NCBI GenBank assembly: GCA_016713405.1
Contig: JADJPF010000020.1
Location: 124,001 to 188,000 of the forward strand
Length of the DNA stretch: 64,000 nucleotides
Source: Blastocatellia bacterium
GTDB taxonomy: Bacteria; Acidobacteriota; Blastocatellia; Chloracidobacteriales; JADJPF01
Direction: 5' to 3'
The position numbers and the translations under genes were made by a program. Shown here piece after piece: positions 1-10,507 of the stretch (position 1 is its first letter; each line of letters starts with the position of its first letter). A model generated the notes under the pieces. That model saw only the letters and a list, made by a program, of their open reading frames with translations, did no database searches and was not told where the DNA came from.

Positions 1-1086
1 GGCAACAGTAAATCTTAAAAAATATGCTAAAGCTTTGGAAGAAATGGCTATCTCTTCTTGATGTACAAGGTTTTGATAGCCAAAAGTTGGGCAAATGCCA
101 GGGCTATTAACAGCTATTTCTCTAGCAATGCGGATAATGTCGGAAACAATGGCTACACCAGTTGGGCCGCTACCAGCACCACGACCATAATAAAAAGTTT
201 GTCCCCCTGCTTCACCTGTTAACATTATGGCGTTAAAGCTACCATTTACTTTGGCTAGCAGACTATTTCTAGGTACTAATGTAGGAGCAACAGAAAGTAT
301 TAATTCTTGATTTACAAGTCTAGCACTACAAATTAATTTAATTGTACAGCGCGATTGTGCAGCATAAGCAAAATCTGCTGGAGTAAGTTTAGTAATTCCT
401 TGTGTAGGGATTTTTTTAACATCTACATAACGTCCAAAACAAAGCATTGTCAAAATTGCTAGTTTGTCACGAGCATCTAAGCCTTCAATATCTAAAGTAG
501 GGTCAGCTTCGGCATAACCTAGTTTTTGTGCTTCTGCAAGTGTAGTGGAAAACAAAGCTCCAGAATTTTCCATTTCTGTCAAAATAAAATTAGTTGTTCC
601 ATTTAAGATGCCACAAATAGAAACTACTTTTTCTGCTGCTATACCTTCTCTAATTGCGTTTAGAATTGGGATTCCACCAGCTACAGAAGCTTCTATGGCT
701 AAAGATACTTTTTGACTTTGAGCTAGTTCTGCAAGTGCTGGGCCATCGCTAGCAAGCAAAAGCTTATTAGCTGTTACTACGGATTTACCTTGAGCCATTG
801 CTTGACGAATATAGCTATTAGCAGGCTCGCGCCCTCCCATTACTTCTACAACAATATCAATATCTGGGTCATTTATTACTTGAGTCACATCTGTTGTAAA
901 ACTTACATTATCCTTTACCCATCTAGTGTCACGGTTTGCAATATTAGGACTAGCTATAGTTTTAATTTTTAGTTTTGGGCTAAGACGTTTAGAAATTTCT
1001 GTGTTATGTTCTTGCAAAATTTTAACTGCTCCTGATCCAACCGTACCAAATCCTAAAAAACCAATATTGATGACTTCTCTAGACAT
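1..1086 (-). CDS. hom: Homoserine dehydrogenase (partial, 3' end beyond window)
   Basis: This enzyme reduces aspartate semialdehyde to homoserine in the threonine and methionine pathway. The gene begins at an ATG (complement of 1084-1086) preceded by a good AGGAGA ribosome site and stays open to the left edge, giving 362 codons. The N-terminus has the NAD(P)-binding glycine motif GFLGFGTVGSG. Family signatures follow: VVEVMGG, TANKLLL, GGIPILNAIREG, GILNGTTNFIL and YAEADPTLDIEG. The visible end (YFLRFTVA) looks like the start of a C-terminal ACT domain, as in the usual allosteric form of about 430 residues. It lies 39 bases downstream of the hybrid histidine kinase on the same strand and may be co-transcribed with it. 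Confidence 0.95.
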   Translation of the reverse strand, partial: MSREVINIGFLGFGTVGSGAVKILQEHNTEISKRLSPKLKIKTIASPNIANRDTRWVKDNVSFTTDVTQVINDPDIDIVVEVMGGREPANSYIRQAMAQGKSVVTANKLLLASDGPALAELAQSQKVSLAIEASVAGGIPILNAIREGIAAEKVVSICGILNGTTNFILTEMENSGALFSTTLAEAQKLGYAEADPTLDIEGLDARDKLAILTMLCFGRYVDVKKIPTQGITKLTPADFAYAAQSRCTIKLICSARLVNQELILSVAPTLVPRNSLLAKVNGSFNAIMLTGEAGGQTFYYGRGAGSGPTGVAIVSDIIRIAREIAVNSPGICPTFGYQNLVHQEEIAISSKALAYFLRFTVA

Positions 1087-1125
1087 GCGCTCTCCTAAAA
1101 TTTGTAAGCTATTTGTGCTGATAAA

Positions 1126-3019
1126 TTATTCTGATAAAACATTAGAAACAGTTTTTAACAACTCCTCAGCCGTGTATGGTTTTGGTAAAAATGCTTTAAT
1201 ACAATTATTTATTGATGTAGTTGATTTACTGTAAATAACGCCACTAGAAATAATAGCTTTGATATTTGGATTAAGTTTTTCCATTATTCGTAACATTACA
1301 GCACCTTCCATTATAGGCATTACCATATCTGTAATTACTAGCTCAATAGAGTCTTTATTTTCTGCATAAGTTGCAACTGCTTCTACTCCATCACTTGCTA
1401 CAAGTGTTTTATATCCAAAGCTTTCCAAAGATGCCTGTGTTATTTGTTGAATAGATAATTCATCATCCACAATTAATACTAATTTACCTTGACCATAGAA
1501 GTTTTTTGCATCTACGCTTTGTTGTGGTGACGGTTGAAGACTTGGTGAATTGCTTGCAGGTAAATAAAGCTTAAATATAGTGCCTTTTTTTAGCTCACTA
1601 GAAACTTTAATAAATCCTTTATGATGGCTGATAATAAGGCTGACCGTAGATAAACCTAAACCAGTACCTTTGCCAGGTTCTTTAGTAGTAAAAAAAGGAT
1701 CATAAATTTGGCTAATATGCTCAGGTGCAATTCCAATACCTGTATCTTTAACAGAAATAAGTACATATTGTCCTGGCGGTATTTCTGTTGTTACAGCAAA
1801 AGCAGAATCTATAACAACGTTTTCTGCTTTAATTTCTAGGTTTCCTCCTTCAGTCATTGCATCTCTTGCGTTTATTGCTAAATTCATCAAAAGTTGATGA
1901 ATCTGTGTTGCATCTGCAAAAATATTAAATAAATTATTTGCAATATTTATAGAAGTATTTATTGATTTTGGAAAAATTTGTAAAAGTATTTTTTCTATAT
2001 CCAATAAAATATGTTTAACAGAAATATCTGCAAATTCTCCTTTAGCTCCTTTAGCAAAAGCTAAAATTTGTTTTACAAGATCTGCCCCACGTAAAGTAAC
2101 ACTTTCAATTATATTAATGATAGAGGCACTTTTTTCTGGAGAAATTTGTTTTTTTTAGTAAATCTGTAGACATTAAAATTGGAGCAAGAATATTATTTAA
2201 ATCATGTGCTATTCCACTTGCTAACTTTCCTAAACTTTCTAAACGCTGCGCTTGTAGGAATTGAGTCTCTAATTTTTTCTTTTTTGTAATATCTGTATGT
2301 ACTGCCAAAATGGATATAGGCACATTTTTACTGTCATACATTAGCGTTAAACGACACTCAATAATAATTTTATTATCTTTAGTTTGTAGTTCTAGCTCTT
2401 TTTCCCAGTAACCATCCGTCAGGAGAATTTCTAATAAATCATTATAATTAACCTGATCAGACTTAAATAACTCGCTATAATCTGCCTTTTCTACGATTTC
2501 TTGAGAGGGCCAACCATAAATTTTTTCTGCTGCTTTGTTCCAAAATAAAATAGTATTTTCAAAGTCATAAACAATAATTGCATCTTTAGTTATATCTAAA
2601 AGTGCTGCTTGTTGTTTTATTTTTTCTTCTGCTTCTTTACACTTGGTTAAATCAAGAATAAATGCCACGGTTTCTTGATGGTTTTCGTCTAAAGTGGCGA
2701 CACTAACTAATACAGGAACAAGTCTACCCTCTTTGTGAATATATTCCTTTTCAAATGTAGCAAAACTTTTTCCTGTTGATAACTGTTTAGCTGTTTGCTT
2801 AAAAAGGTCTTGATATTTTTCAGGCGTAATTTTTCTAATATTTAGGCTATTTGATAGTAGATCTTCTTTTGTGTATCCAATTAAACTTAAGAAAGACTCA
2901 TTAGCATCTTTGATATTGCCATGAATATCACCAAAAGCTACTCCAATGATGTTGGAGTCAATTAGGTTTTTAAAACGCTCTTGAACAACTTCTATTGCTT
3001 TAAGTTCTTTTGATTTCAT
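1126..3019 (-). pseudogene. Hybrid PAS histidine kinase with receiver domain, frameshifted
   Basis: A cytoplasmic hybrid sensor kinase of about 630 residues. In order it has two PAS domains (about residues 15-125 and 135-250), a HisKA H-box with the phospho-accepting His272 in GIAHDLNN, an HATPase domain (NLAINARDAM, DTGIGIAPEH, GTGLGLSTV) and a C-terminal receiver (VLIVDDE, acceptor Asp in ITDMVMP, KPYTAEEL). The reading frame breaks at a run of eight T at 2149-2156 (A8 in the coding sense). Removing one base joins the halves seamlessly through KKQISPEKSAS. No membrane segment is seen. It is either a sequencing indel or a recent pseudogene. The start ATG (complement of 3017-3019) has GAAGA upstream. 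Confidence 0.88.
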
Positions 3020-3453
3020 ATCTTCAATAATACTATAGAAGACGAAATTATGATAAAACTCTTATTGCTAAAAATGCTACTAGGTAGCTTTTAGTATTTT
3101 TAATTGTTATTATCAAAACGGCCTTTTTTAGAAGGTTGTTACAAAACTTTAAAGTTAAATATTCGAGTAAACTCTTATATATTAATGTGCTTTTAAGGAA
3201 TCCATATTAACTTAAAAATAAAAATATTGTAAATAATTTTTCTATAAGTAATATATCTAGGCAGGTTTAATTATTAACTAGATAAACCAGGTAAATCTTC
3301 TGTATCATTACACTAGTAAATAAAAGTACAAAGTTGATAAGTTAAGGATATTTAGCGGGCTTGGCTATAAATATAATAAAGTCTTTACTATAATAAGCGT
3401 TTTTAACCTCTCTACCTTAATTAATACACGTCGCGGAAAGGAAATCTAACTGC
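3020..3453. other. Intergenic region between divergent kinase and gltA
   Basis: This 434-base AT-rich stretch holds no supportable gene. It must carry the promoters of the kinase (leftward) and gltA (rightward). TATAAT-like hexamers occur at 3372-3377 and 3389-3394, but no convincing -35 partner can be assigned. A small imperfect hairpin (GCTAC/GTAGC flanked by A and T runs) lies near 3063-3100. The gltA start has an AAAGGAAA-type ribosome site just upstream. Confidence 0.5.
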
Positions 3454-4743
3454 ATGAGCAAAGAGACCTTGACCATTACGGATAATCGTACTGGTAAAAC
3501 TTATGAAATCGCTATTAAAGATGGCACTATTAAGGCAATGGATTTACGCCAAATTACAGTAGATGACGATGATTTTGGATTAATGAGTTATGATCCAGCT
3601 TTTACTAATACTGCTTCTTGTAAGAGCAAAATAACTTTTATTGATGGAGATAAAGGAATTTTGCGCTACCGAGGTTATCCAATCGAACAATTAGCAGAAA
3701 AAAGTACTTATTTAGAAACCGCTTATTTGATACTTAATGGCGAACTGCCCACCGAGCAGCAACTTGTTGATTGGACACATAAAATAACCAATCACACAAT
3801 GATTCATGAAAATATTAAAAAATTTATAGATGGTTTCCGTTATGATGCTCACCCTATGGGAATGCTACTTAGTGTTGTAGGGGCATTATCAACTTTTTAT
3901 CCAGCAGCAAAAAACATTTCTGATGCTAAAGTACGTCGCCAAGAAACTGAGCGTTTAATTGCTAAAATGCCAACCATTGCAGCATTTTGCTATCGTCATA
4001 TTATGGGTTTTCCTTTTGCTTACCCAGATAATGACTTAAGTTATTCAGGTAATTTTCTTAATATGCTCTTTAAGATGACAGAGATTAAATATAAACCAAA
4101 TCCTGTCTTAGAACGTGCTTTAGATGTTTTATTTATCCTACACGCCGATCATGAACAAAACTGTTCTACTAATGCAATGCGTAGTGTTGCTAGTTCTGAA
4201 GTAGATCCTTATGCTGCAATGGCTGGGGCTATTGCAGCACTTTATGGGCCTCTTCATGGTGGAGCTAATGAAGCTGTATTAAGAATGTTGACTGAAATTG
4301 GTAGTAAAAACAATATTCCTGACTTTATTAAACGTGTAAAAGGTGGAGAAGGCCGCTTAATGGGCTTTGGTCATCGTGTTTATAAAAATTATGACCCACG
4401 TGCCAAAATAATTAAAGAAACTGCTGACCAAGTCTTTGAAGTAACAGGACGTAACCCACTACTAGACATAGCTTTAGAACTAGAAAAAATCGCTTTAGAA
4501 GATGAATACTTTATTAAACGTAAGCTTTATCCTAATGTTGATTTCTATTCAGGTCTAATTTATCAAGCAATGGGTTTCCCTGTAGATATGTTCCCAGTCC
4601 TTTTTGCTATTCCACGTACAGTTGGCTGGCTATCCCAATGGGAAGAAATGATGGAAGACAAAGAGCAAAAGATTGCACGTCCTAGACAAATTTACTTAGG
4701 CTATGATAGCCGTGATTATATACCTATGGGCGAACGTTCTTAA
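3454..4743 (+). CDS. gltA: Citrate synthase
   Basis: It condenses oxaloacetate and acetyl-CoA to citrate at the entry of the TCA cycle. At 429 residues it matches the hexameric type II enzyme length. Family motifs are complete: GILRYRGYPIEQLAE near the N-terminus, LHADHEQNCST with one active-site His, GPLHGGANEAVLRML with the second His, GFGHRVYKNYDPRA, and the catalytic Asp in YPNVDFYSG. The ATG follows GGAAAGGAAA. It appears monocistronic, with a strong terminator directly downstream. Confidence 0.98.
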   Translation: MSKETLTITDNRTGKTYEIAIKDGTIKAMDLRQITVDDDDFGLMSYDPAFTNTASCKSKITFIDGDKGILRYRGYPIEQLAEKSTYLETAYLILNGELPTEQQLVDWTHKITNHTMIHENIKKFIDGFRYDAHPMGMLLSVVGALSTFYPAAKNISDAKVRRQETERLIAKMPTIAAFCYRHIMGFPFAYPDNDLSYSGNFLNMLFKMTEIKYKPNPVLERALDVLFILHADHEQNCSTNAMRSVASSEVDPYAAMAGAIAALYGPLHGGANEAVLRMLTEIGSKNNIPDFIKRVKGGEGRLMGFGHRVYKNYDPRAKIIKETADQVFEVTGRNPLLDIALELEKIALEDEYFIKRKLYPNVDFYSGLIYQAMGFPVDMFPVLFAIPRTVGWLSQWEEMMEDKEQKIARPRQIYLGYDSRDYIPMGERS

Positions 4744-4773
4744 TTAATTTAATTAATTTGTGTACATAATAGT

Positions 4774-4806
4774 AAAGCCTAGAGTTAAGTTTCTAGGCTT
4801 TTTTAT
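4774..4806 (+). terminator. Rho-independent terminator of gltA
   Basis: A perfect 10-base stem, AAAGCCTAGA (4774-4783) with TCTAGGCTTT (4792-4801), has an 8-base loop and is followed by a T-rich tail. It lies 30 bases after the gltA stop. Confidence 0.88.
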
Positions 4807-4985
4807 TGTTCGTTTTCGGACAATAATTTTCTGAAATTGAACAATAAGACCTCCTACCTAAAAAATTAAAGCAAAATAACTATCTAATTTAATAAGACTT
4901 ATTCCTAATCTATAGGCTAATAACATCTTGGCATAATAGTTGTTAGGTCATTTTGTCTAACAAATAATTGATCTGTGGGGAATCT

Positions 4986-7451
4986 ATGGAAAAGCTTTGG
5001 CAAGATCTCCGATATGGTTTTCGTATGCTAAGAAAAAGCCCAATGTTTACCATTGTTGCACTTCTTTCTTTAGCTATTGGAATTGGTAGTAACACTACAA
5101 TTTTTACTTTAGTACATACGGTTTTACTAAGACCTATTCCAATGATAAGCGAGCCAGAAAATCTAGTAGCAATCTACACTACAGATACAAAAAACAATAT
5201 GGATTATATGCCAACTGCTTATCTTAATTACTTGGATTTTAAGCAAAATAACAACACATTAACTGATATACTGGGAGCTACTTTTCTTAGAGTTTCTTTT
5301 GATAAAAATATAGAAGTAGAACAAATTAATGGGCTTATTGTTACTGGAAATTATTTTGATGTTTTAGCTGTAAAACCTGCTTTAGGACGCTTTTTTCTCC
5401 CTGTTGAAGATCAAAATTTTGGACTATATCCAGTAGTAGTAATTAGTTATGAATTTTGGCAAAAACAATTTGGTGGTGATAGCAGCATACTTGGTAAAGA
5501 AATTATCTTAAATCGAGAAAGCTTTACTGTGATTGGAGTTGCTCCCCAAGGTTTTCAAGGTGCAACAGTGCTTGGAACTGTAGATTGTTGGCTACCTTTA
5601 ATGATGCACTAACAAATTACTCATGGAATTTCTCAAGAATGGTTTACGGATAGACGCGCATTACAATTTTTTCTTGTTGGCCGCTTAAAATCAGGTGTTA
5701 GCCTATCAGAAGCAGAAATTTCACTAAAAACTATTGCTAAACGTTTGGAAGTAGAATTTCCTAAGACAAATGAATATCGTAGTGTTAAAGTCATACCTTT
5801 TTCAGAGTCAACTATAGCCCCACAACTGCGGGGCAATGTTGTTTTAGCTAGTTATTTATTGATGGGAGCAGTAGGGGTAGTTTTACTAATTGCTTGTGCT
5901 AATGTTGCTAACCTGCTTTTAGTTCGTGCTAACGGTCGAAAAACTGAAATTGCTGTTCGCCTTTGTCTTGGTGCTAGTCGAGGCCGTTTATTCCAGCAAT
6001 TAATTATAGAAAGTTTACTAATATCTTTAATGGGTGGACTTCTAGGACTAATACTAGCAGGTTGGAACAAAGATTTAATTTTAGCTATTAGTCCGCCGGG
6101 CCTTGCTCAGCTAGACTTAAGCTTAAATAAAACTGTACTAATTTTTACTTTTCTGGTCTCTCTTTTAACAGGTCTAATTTTTGGCTTAGTTCCTGCTCTT
6201 CAAATGTCTAACCCTAATCTAATGACAGAGTTAAAAAGTAGAATTGGCTTTAGCAATAACAACCGGGGGTTTTTCCAAATACGTAATGCTTTGGTGATTG
6301 TACAGATTGCTTTATCAGTAACAGCTTTAATTATTGCTGGTCTTTTCCTTCGTAGTTTATATAATGCCCAACAAATAAACTTAGGTATAGAGACTAATCA
6401 ACTAATAACAATAGCTTTTGACTTAGATTACCAAAATTATAATAGACAAAAAGGTTTACAATTTATTAAAGAAGTAGAAGAACAAATAGAAGCATTGCCA
6501 GGAGTTGAACAAGCTGTTTTTGCTGCTAATTGGCCGCTTGCACTACGTAATCGTTTTAATACTCGTAATGTTTCTGTAGTTGGTGAAGAAATCCGAGCAG
6601 AAAACCAAAGGCTTTTAATTATGTCTGACCGTGTTGGTGTAGGCTATTTTGCTACTATGGGGATTTCTTTAGTACAAGGAAGGGACTTTTCTTCTATAGA
6701 TAAAGAGGATTCCCCACATGTTGCAATAATTAATGAAGCTATGGCAGACAAACTTTGGCCCGGTCAAAATCCTATTGGTAGAAAAATCAGCGTTTACGCT
6801 GAAAAAAATATTAAAGAAATAGTAGGAGTTGTTAAAAATACTAAATATTACTTTACAGTTGGTCAAGATATACAACCAATTATTTATTTTCCACTTGAGC
6901 AAACTTATGCTGGGGATATAGCTTTATATATTCGTACTAAGGCAGATCCTGAAGCTTTAAACAAGAGTATTAAAGGAGTAATCCAAAAAATTGATCCAAA
7001 ATTACCACTAGAAAACTTTCAATTAGTTTCCTCTAGCATAAGGCAATCTTTATGGGCACCTAGAACTAGTGCGATACTTTTATTAGTATTTGCTGCTGTG
7101 GCATTACTACTTGCTATGATGGGACTTTATGGAGTAATTGCTTATTGGGTTAGCCAAAGAACCCATGAAATAGGTGTTAGAATGGCTTTAGGTGCTAAAC
7201 ACCAGGATTTAATAGCCATGATCTTAAAACAAGCAGGAGCATTAATTTTAACAGGCTTAACTATTGGAGTTGGGGCCGGTATAATTTTGGCAAAAGTGTT
7301 TTCAAGCCTTCTTTATGATATAGAAGTTTTTGATCCTATAGCATTTATTGTTGCACCAGCGATTTTAACTTTGGTTGCTTTCCTTGCTAGCTATATACCT
7401 GCTCGCCGAGTAAGCAAAGTTGATCCAATTATTGCCCTAAGATGTGAATAA
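4986..7451 (+). pseudogene. MacB/FtsX-type ABC permease (acidobacterial duplicated orphan permease) with in-frame stop
   Basis: An inner-membrane permease of about 820 residues with the MacB periplasmic-core and FtsX architecture. The start matches the family opening MEKLWQDLRYGFRML at an ATG with GGGGA upstream. The first TM follows (FTIVALLSLAIGIGSNT), then a periplasmic domain, three TM helices containing ACANVANLLLVRA and RLCLGASRGRLFQQL, a second periplasmic domain, and a second FtsX unit (THEIGVRMALGA, SLLYDIEVFDPI). An in-frame TAA at 5610-5612 splits it after residue 208; the same frame continues for 613 codons of normal family sequence. No ATPase gene is adjacent, which is typical of these 'orphan' permeases. 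It may be a nonsense mutation or a base-call error. Confidence 0.88.
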
Positions 7452-7492
7452 AATCTAAATAAGACTTAATTGTTGGTGCTAGGGTAGTTATA

Positions 7493-8887
7493 TTAGCTAA
7501 TAGGAATAGATAAAGAGAATGCTGACCCTACACCAACTTGACTTTTTACAGAAACATTACCTTTATGAGCTAATGCAATATTTTTTACTATAGCTAAACC
7601 TAAACCAATCCCTAATTGGCCGCTACGGTTTGAAGCCTGATAATAAGGGTCAAAAATATAGGATTGTTCTTCTTCAGAAATACCTGAGCCAGAATCAATT
7701 ACAGTAAAAGTTAAATTATTGTCTGAGTCTAACAAACGAGCCTCAAACCAAATATTTCCATTTTCAGGAGTGTATTTTATAGCATTATTAAGTAAGTTAA
7801 TTAATGCACGTTGCAAATAATGTACATCAACTATTATAGGTTTTAGATCTGCTTGACAGCCAAAATTAAGTCTAATTTGCTTTTCAAGTGCTGAGTTATA
7901 ACATTCTTCTACAACTTTAGACATTAATTCTTGAGGAATAATTGCTGTCTTATTTAGCTGTAAGGGTAATTGCTCCATTCTAAATAAATCTAACAACTCA
8001 GTGACTAAATGAATAACTTGACCACAACTATCATGTGCTGCTGAAATCAAAGAAATCATATTTGGGGTTAGTTTGATTTCTGCTTTTTGTCGAGATTTTA
8101 TTAGAAAAAGATCTAAAGTCCCTAAAACTGTAGTCATAGGCGAGCGAATGTCATGCACTAACATAGCAACAAATTGTTGGCGGGTTCGGTCTAAGGTTTT
8201 ACCAGTATTTGCAAATTGTGTTTTTTCTAAATTGTTATTTTGGCTAACGTCTGTCTTTTGAATTGGATATAAATAATTCTTAAGAAATTCACTGGCAAAA
8301 CTTAAAATTGGTAAAATATTTTTATTAGTAGGAAGTTGGTTATTTTCTGGACTACCAACAAATATCAGCCCAAGTAGCTTTTGATTTTTTCCAAGTAATG
8401 GAACAACTATTCCATTACCTTTTTGCCATTTGTCAGGCTGAGAACTAGTTACAGAAAAAAGCTGACATACTTGCCCAAGTAAGTTTTGATTAGCTTCTGT
8501 TAAATAGTAGCAACTACCAAAAGGATCTATCTTAAATATTTTATGAGATTGGCATAATTTCTTAAATGCTTGATAAGATAGTGTAAAATTGCTTAATAGA
8601 TTTTTACTTTTACTAGTAACTCTAGAGTTACTAGCTATTAAGTTATTTTTTTCGGAAAATAAAACTCCAATAATTTCTTGATAATCACTATATTTAGCAA
8701 TAGATTTAACAGTTTGTTGAAGCAAAAGTAAATTTTTTCTTTCTAATTGCTTAATTAATTCATTTTCAGAAACAACAGATGTTTTCTTATCTGTTTCTAT
8801 AACTTTATTAGCTATATTTACTCTATTTACTTCTTTACCAACTTCTATTATTCCAAGAGCTTTAATTTCATTATTATTTTCTATCAT
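7493..8887 (-). CDS. GAF-type sensor histidine kinase
   Basis: A soluble histidine kinase of 464 residues. The N-terminal half (about residues 45-210) reads as a divergent GAF-like sensor region with no TM segment. It is followed by a HisKA H-box (LVHDIRSPMTTVLG) and an HATPase domain with an N-box (NLLNNAIKYTPENG), G1 (DSGSGISEEEQ) and G2 (GIGLGLAIVKN). No response regulator is adjacent, so its partner is elsewhere. It lies 9 bases downstream of the DUF3108 gene on the same strand and is probably in one transcript with it. Sensor ligand unknown. Confidence 0.92.
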   Translation of the reverse strand: MIENNNEIKALGIIEVGKEVNRVNIANKVIETDKKTSVVSENELIKQLERKNLLLLQQTVKSIAKYSDYQEIIGVLFSEKNNLIASNSRVTSKSKNLLSNFTLSYQAFKKLCQSHKIFKIDPFGSCYYLTEANQNLLGQVCQLFSVTSSQPDKWQKGNGIVVPLLGKNQKLLGLIFVGSPENNQLPTNKNILPILSFASEFLKNYLYPIQKTDVSQNNNLEKTQFANTGKTLDRTRQQFVAMLVHDIRSPMTTVLGTLDLFLIKSRQKAEIKLTPNMISLISAAHDSCGQVIHLVTELLDLFRMEQLPLQLNKTAIIPQELMSKVVEECYNSALEKQIRLNFGCQADLKPIIVDVHYLQRALINLLNNAIKYTPENGNIWFEARLLDSDNNLTFTVIDSGSGISEEEQSYIFDPYYQASNRSGQLGIGLGLAIVKNIALAHKGNVSVKSQVGVGSAFSLSIPIS

Positions 8888-8896
8888 GATATTTTC

Positions 8897-9673
8897 CTAC
8901 TTATTAGCAGTTTCTTCTTCATCTGATTTTAATAATTCTATAGTAACTTTACCAAAAGACGGTTTTGCAGTAATTAATAAAGGTATTCTTTGTTTATCAT
9001 CACTTACCCAAACACGTATTGAGTATTTATCAGAAAGCACTTTTTCTTGATCTTCAAGCCTAACAATTAGCTCACGAGCAGTTGTTTTTCCTGTGGGTGA
9101 ATTGATTTCCTCAACACTTCCTAAAGCTACTTCTATAAAAGAAGTCTTTTTATCTGAAGCATTAAAAAGAGCTATTCTTTCACCTTCAGGATTTAAGCTT
9201 GCTGTACGAATTGCCCATAAAATAGAACTAAGATCATGTGTTTTTGGCAAGATTGCAATAGGCTTTTCATTTGCAACCTTAACAGTATGTTTTTCTTGAT
9301 CATAAATTAAAACGCTTTGTTCCGGTTTTGTTCCTTGTTGGAGTTGTCGTTCTACTATGGTTGGTAAATTGGTTTTAGTGTCTACAAAAGCAGTGTAATG
9401 ATTATTTAACTCAAAAAGATCTCTAGCTAATCCAACTGTTGCTAATTTTAACTCTAAACGGTAAAAAGGCTTGTTTTCTTTTGTTGCCTTTTCTGTTTGT
9501 AGCGACATTTTAGCAGCTAATAAATTATTCCATTTGATTGCGTAATTTAACTTTTCGCCTATTTGTAGTGCGCTTGCTTTAACAACTTCTTTGTTTTTAT
9601 CAGCAAAAACATAATTTGTTGTAGGTAGTAAAATGATAGTAAAAAGAAGTAATAAAATAACTAATTTTTTCAT
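8897..9673 (-). CDS. DUF3108 exported protein
   Basis: A 258-residue exported protein with a classical signal peptide (MKKLVILLLLFTIILLP, probable cleavage after VFA). The mature part fits DUF3108: LQIGEKLNYAIKWNNLLAAK at its start, the ELNNHYTAFVDTKTNLP segment and a C-terminal beta-rich half ending in VRVWVSDD-like and PSFGKVTIELL segments. DUF3108 proteins are periplasmic or outer-membrane-associated beta proteins of unknown role. The gene sits between pyrF and the histidine kinase on the same strand. Confidence 0.85.
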   Translation of the reverse strand: MKKLVILLLLFTIILLPTTNYVFADKNKEVVKASALQIGEKLNYAIKWNNLLAAKMSLQTEKATKENKPFYRLELKLATVGLARDLFELNNHYTAFVDTKTNLPTIVERQLQQGTKPEQSVLIYDQEKHTVKVANEKPIAILPKTHDLSSILWAIRTASLNPEGERIALFNASDKKTSFIEVALGSVEEINSPTGKTTARELIVRLEDQEKVLSDKYSIRVWVSDDKQRIPLLITAKPSFGKVTIELLKSDEEETANK

Positions 9674-9778
9674 GATGGATTCCTACTTAGGTAAAAGTTA
9701 GAGTGTAGCAATTATTTAAGTTCTATGCAATAACTCATCTTTTAGTAGATGCTAAAGATAATTAGGTTGCCATTAGTA

Positions 9779-10507
9779 TTAGGTTGATAGACTTTCTAAA
9801 CTAGCAACTATTTCTGCTGCTGCTTTTGCGGGGTTAGGATGTGCTAAAATGGGGCGACCAATTACTAGATAATCTGAGCCAGCTTTTAAGGCTTCTTCTG
9901 GGGTCATAACTCTTTTTTGATCTTGAGTGTCTGATTGTGCTGGTCGTAGTCCAGGTGTAAGAATTACAAAAGGAGATTGTGTAGCATTTCTAATTAAAGT
10001 TATCTCTTGTGCTGATGCTACTACACCATCTAAACCAGCTTTTTGAGTAAGTTTTGCTAGTCTAACTACTAAGTTAGAAAGATTTTCATTAATAGCTAGA
10101 TCGTTAAGCGAAGCTTGGTCATGACTTGTAAGCACTGTAACAGCAAGAATTAGCGGTTTGGTTAAGTTTTCTTTTGTTGCTACCTTTTCGCATTCTTCTG
10201 CTACTTGGCGCATCATTTCTAGCCCGCCTAACGCATGGACATTACAAATAGACACACCTAGACGCATTGCAGCAACAACTGCATTAGAGACTGTATTAGG
10301 TATGTCATGATATTTTAGGTCTAAAAAGACTTTTGCCCCACGTCCTATAATTTCTTTAACAAGTTCTGGGCCTACAGATGTAAAAAGTTGGCTACCAATC
10401 TTAAAAAGTCCAACAAAAGGTTTTAATTCTTCTACAAGTGAAATAGCCTGCTTGCGACTATCTACATCAAGTGCAACAACTAAACGATCTTTAGCGGAGA
10501 GTTTCAT
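9779..10507 (-). CDS. pyrF: Orotidine 5'-phosphate decarboxylase
   Basis: It decarboxylates OMP to UMP, the last step of pyrimidine synthesis. The TIM-barrel protein of 242 residues has VALDVDS at the first strand and the catalytic Asp-Lys-Asp array in FLDLKYHDIPNTV. Phosphate-binding motifs TPGLRP and YLVIGRPI lie at the C-terminal end. Its ATG overlaps the stop of the upstream FHA-GGDEF gene by four bases (ATGA), so the two are translationally coupled. No other pyr gene is nearby. Confidence 0.97.
   Translation of the reverse strand: MKLSAKDRLVVALDVDSRKQAISLVEELKPFVGLFKIGSQLFTSVGPELVKEIIGRGAKVFLDLKYHDIPNTVSNAVVAAMRLGVSICNVHALGGLEMMRQVAEECEKVATKENLTKPLILAVTVLTSHDQASLNDLAINENLSNLVVRLAKLTQKAGLDGVVASAQEITLIRNATQSPFVILTPGLRPAQSDTQDQKRVMTPEEALKAGSDYLVIGRPILAHPNPAKAAAEIVASLESLST

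Noticed and set aside
2149..2156. Programmed frameshifting at the kinase A8 run
   Set aside because: The indel would have to be used for almost all protein made, no stimulating hairpin is evident, and ten unrelated genes show similar breaks.
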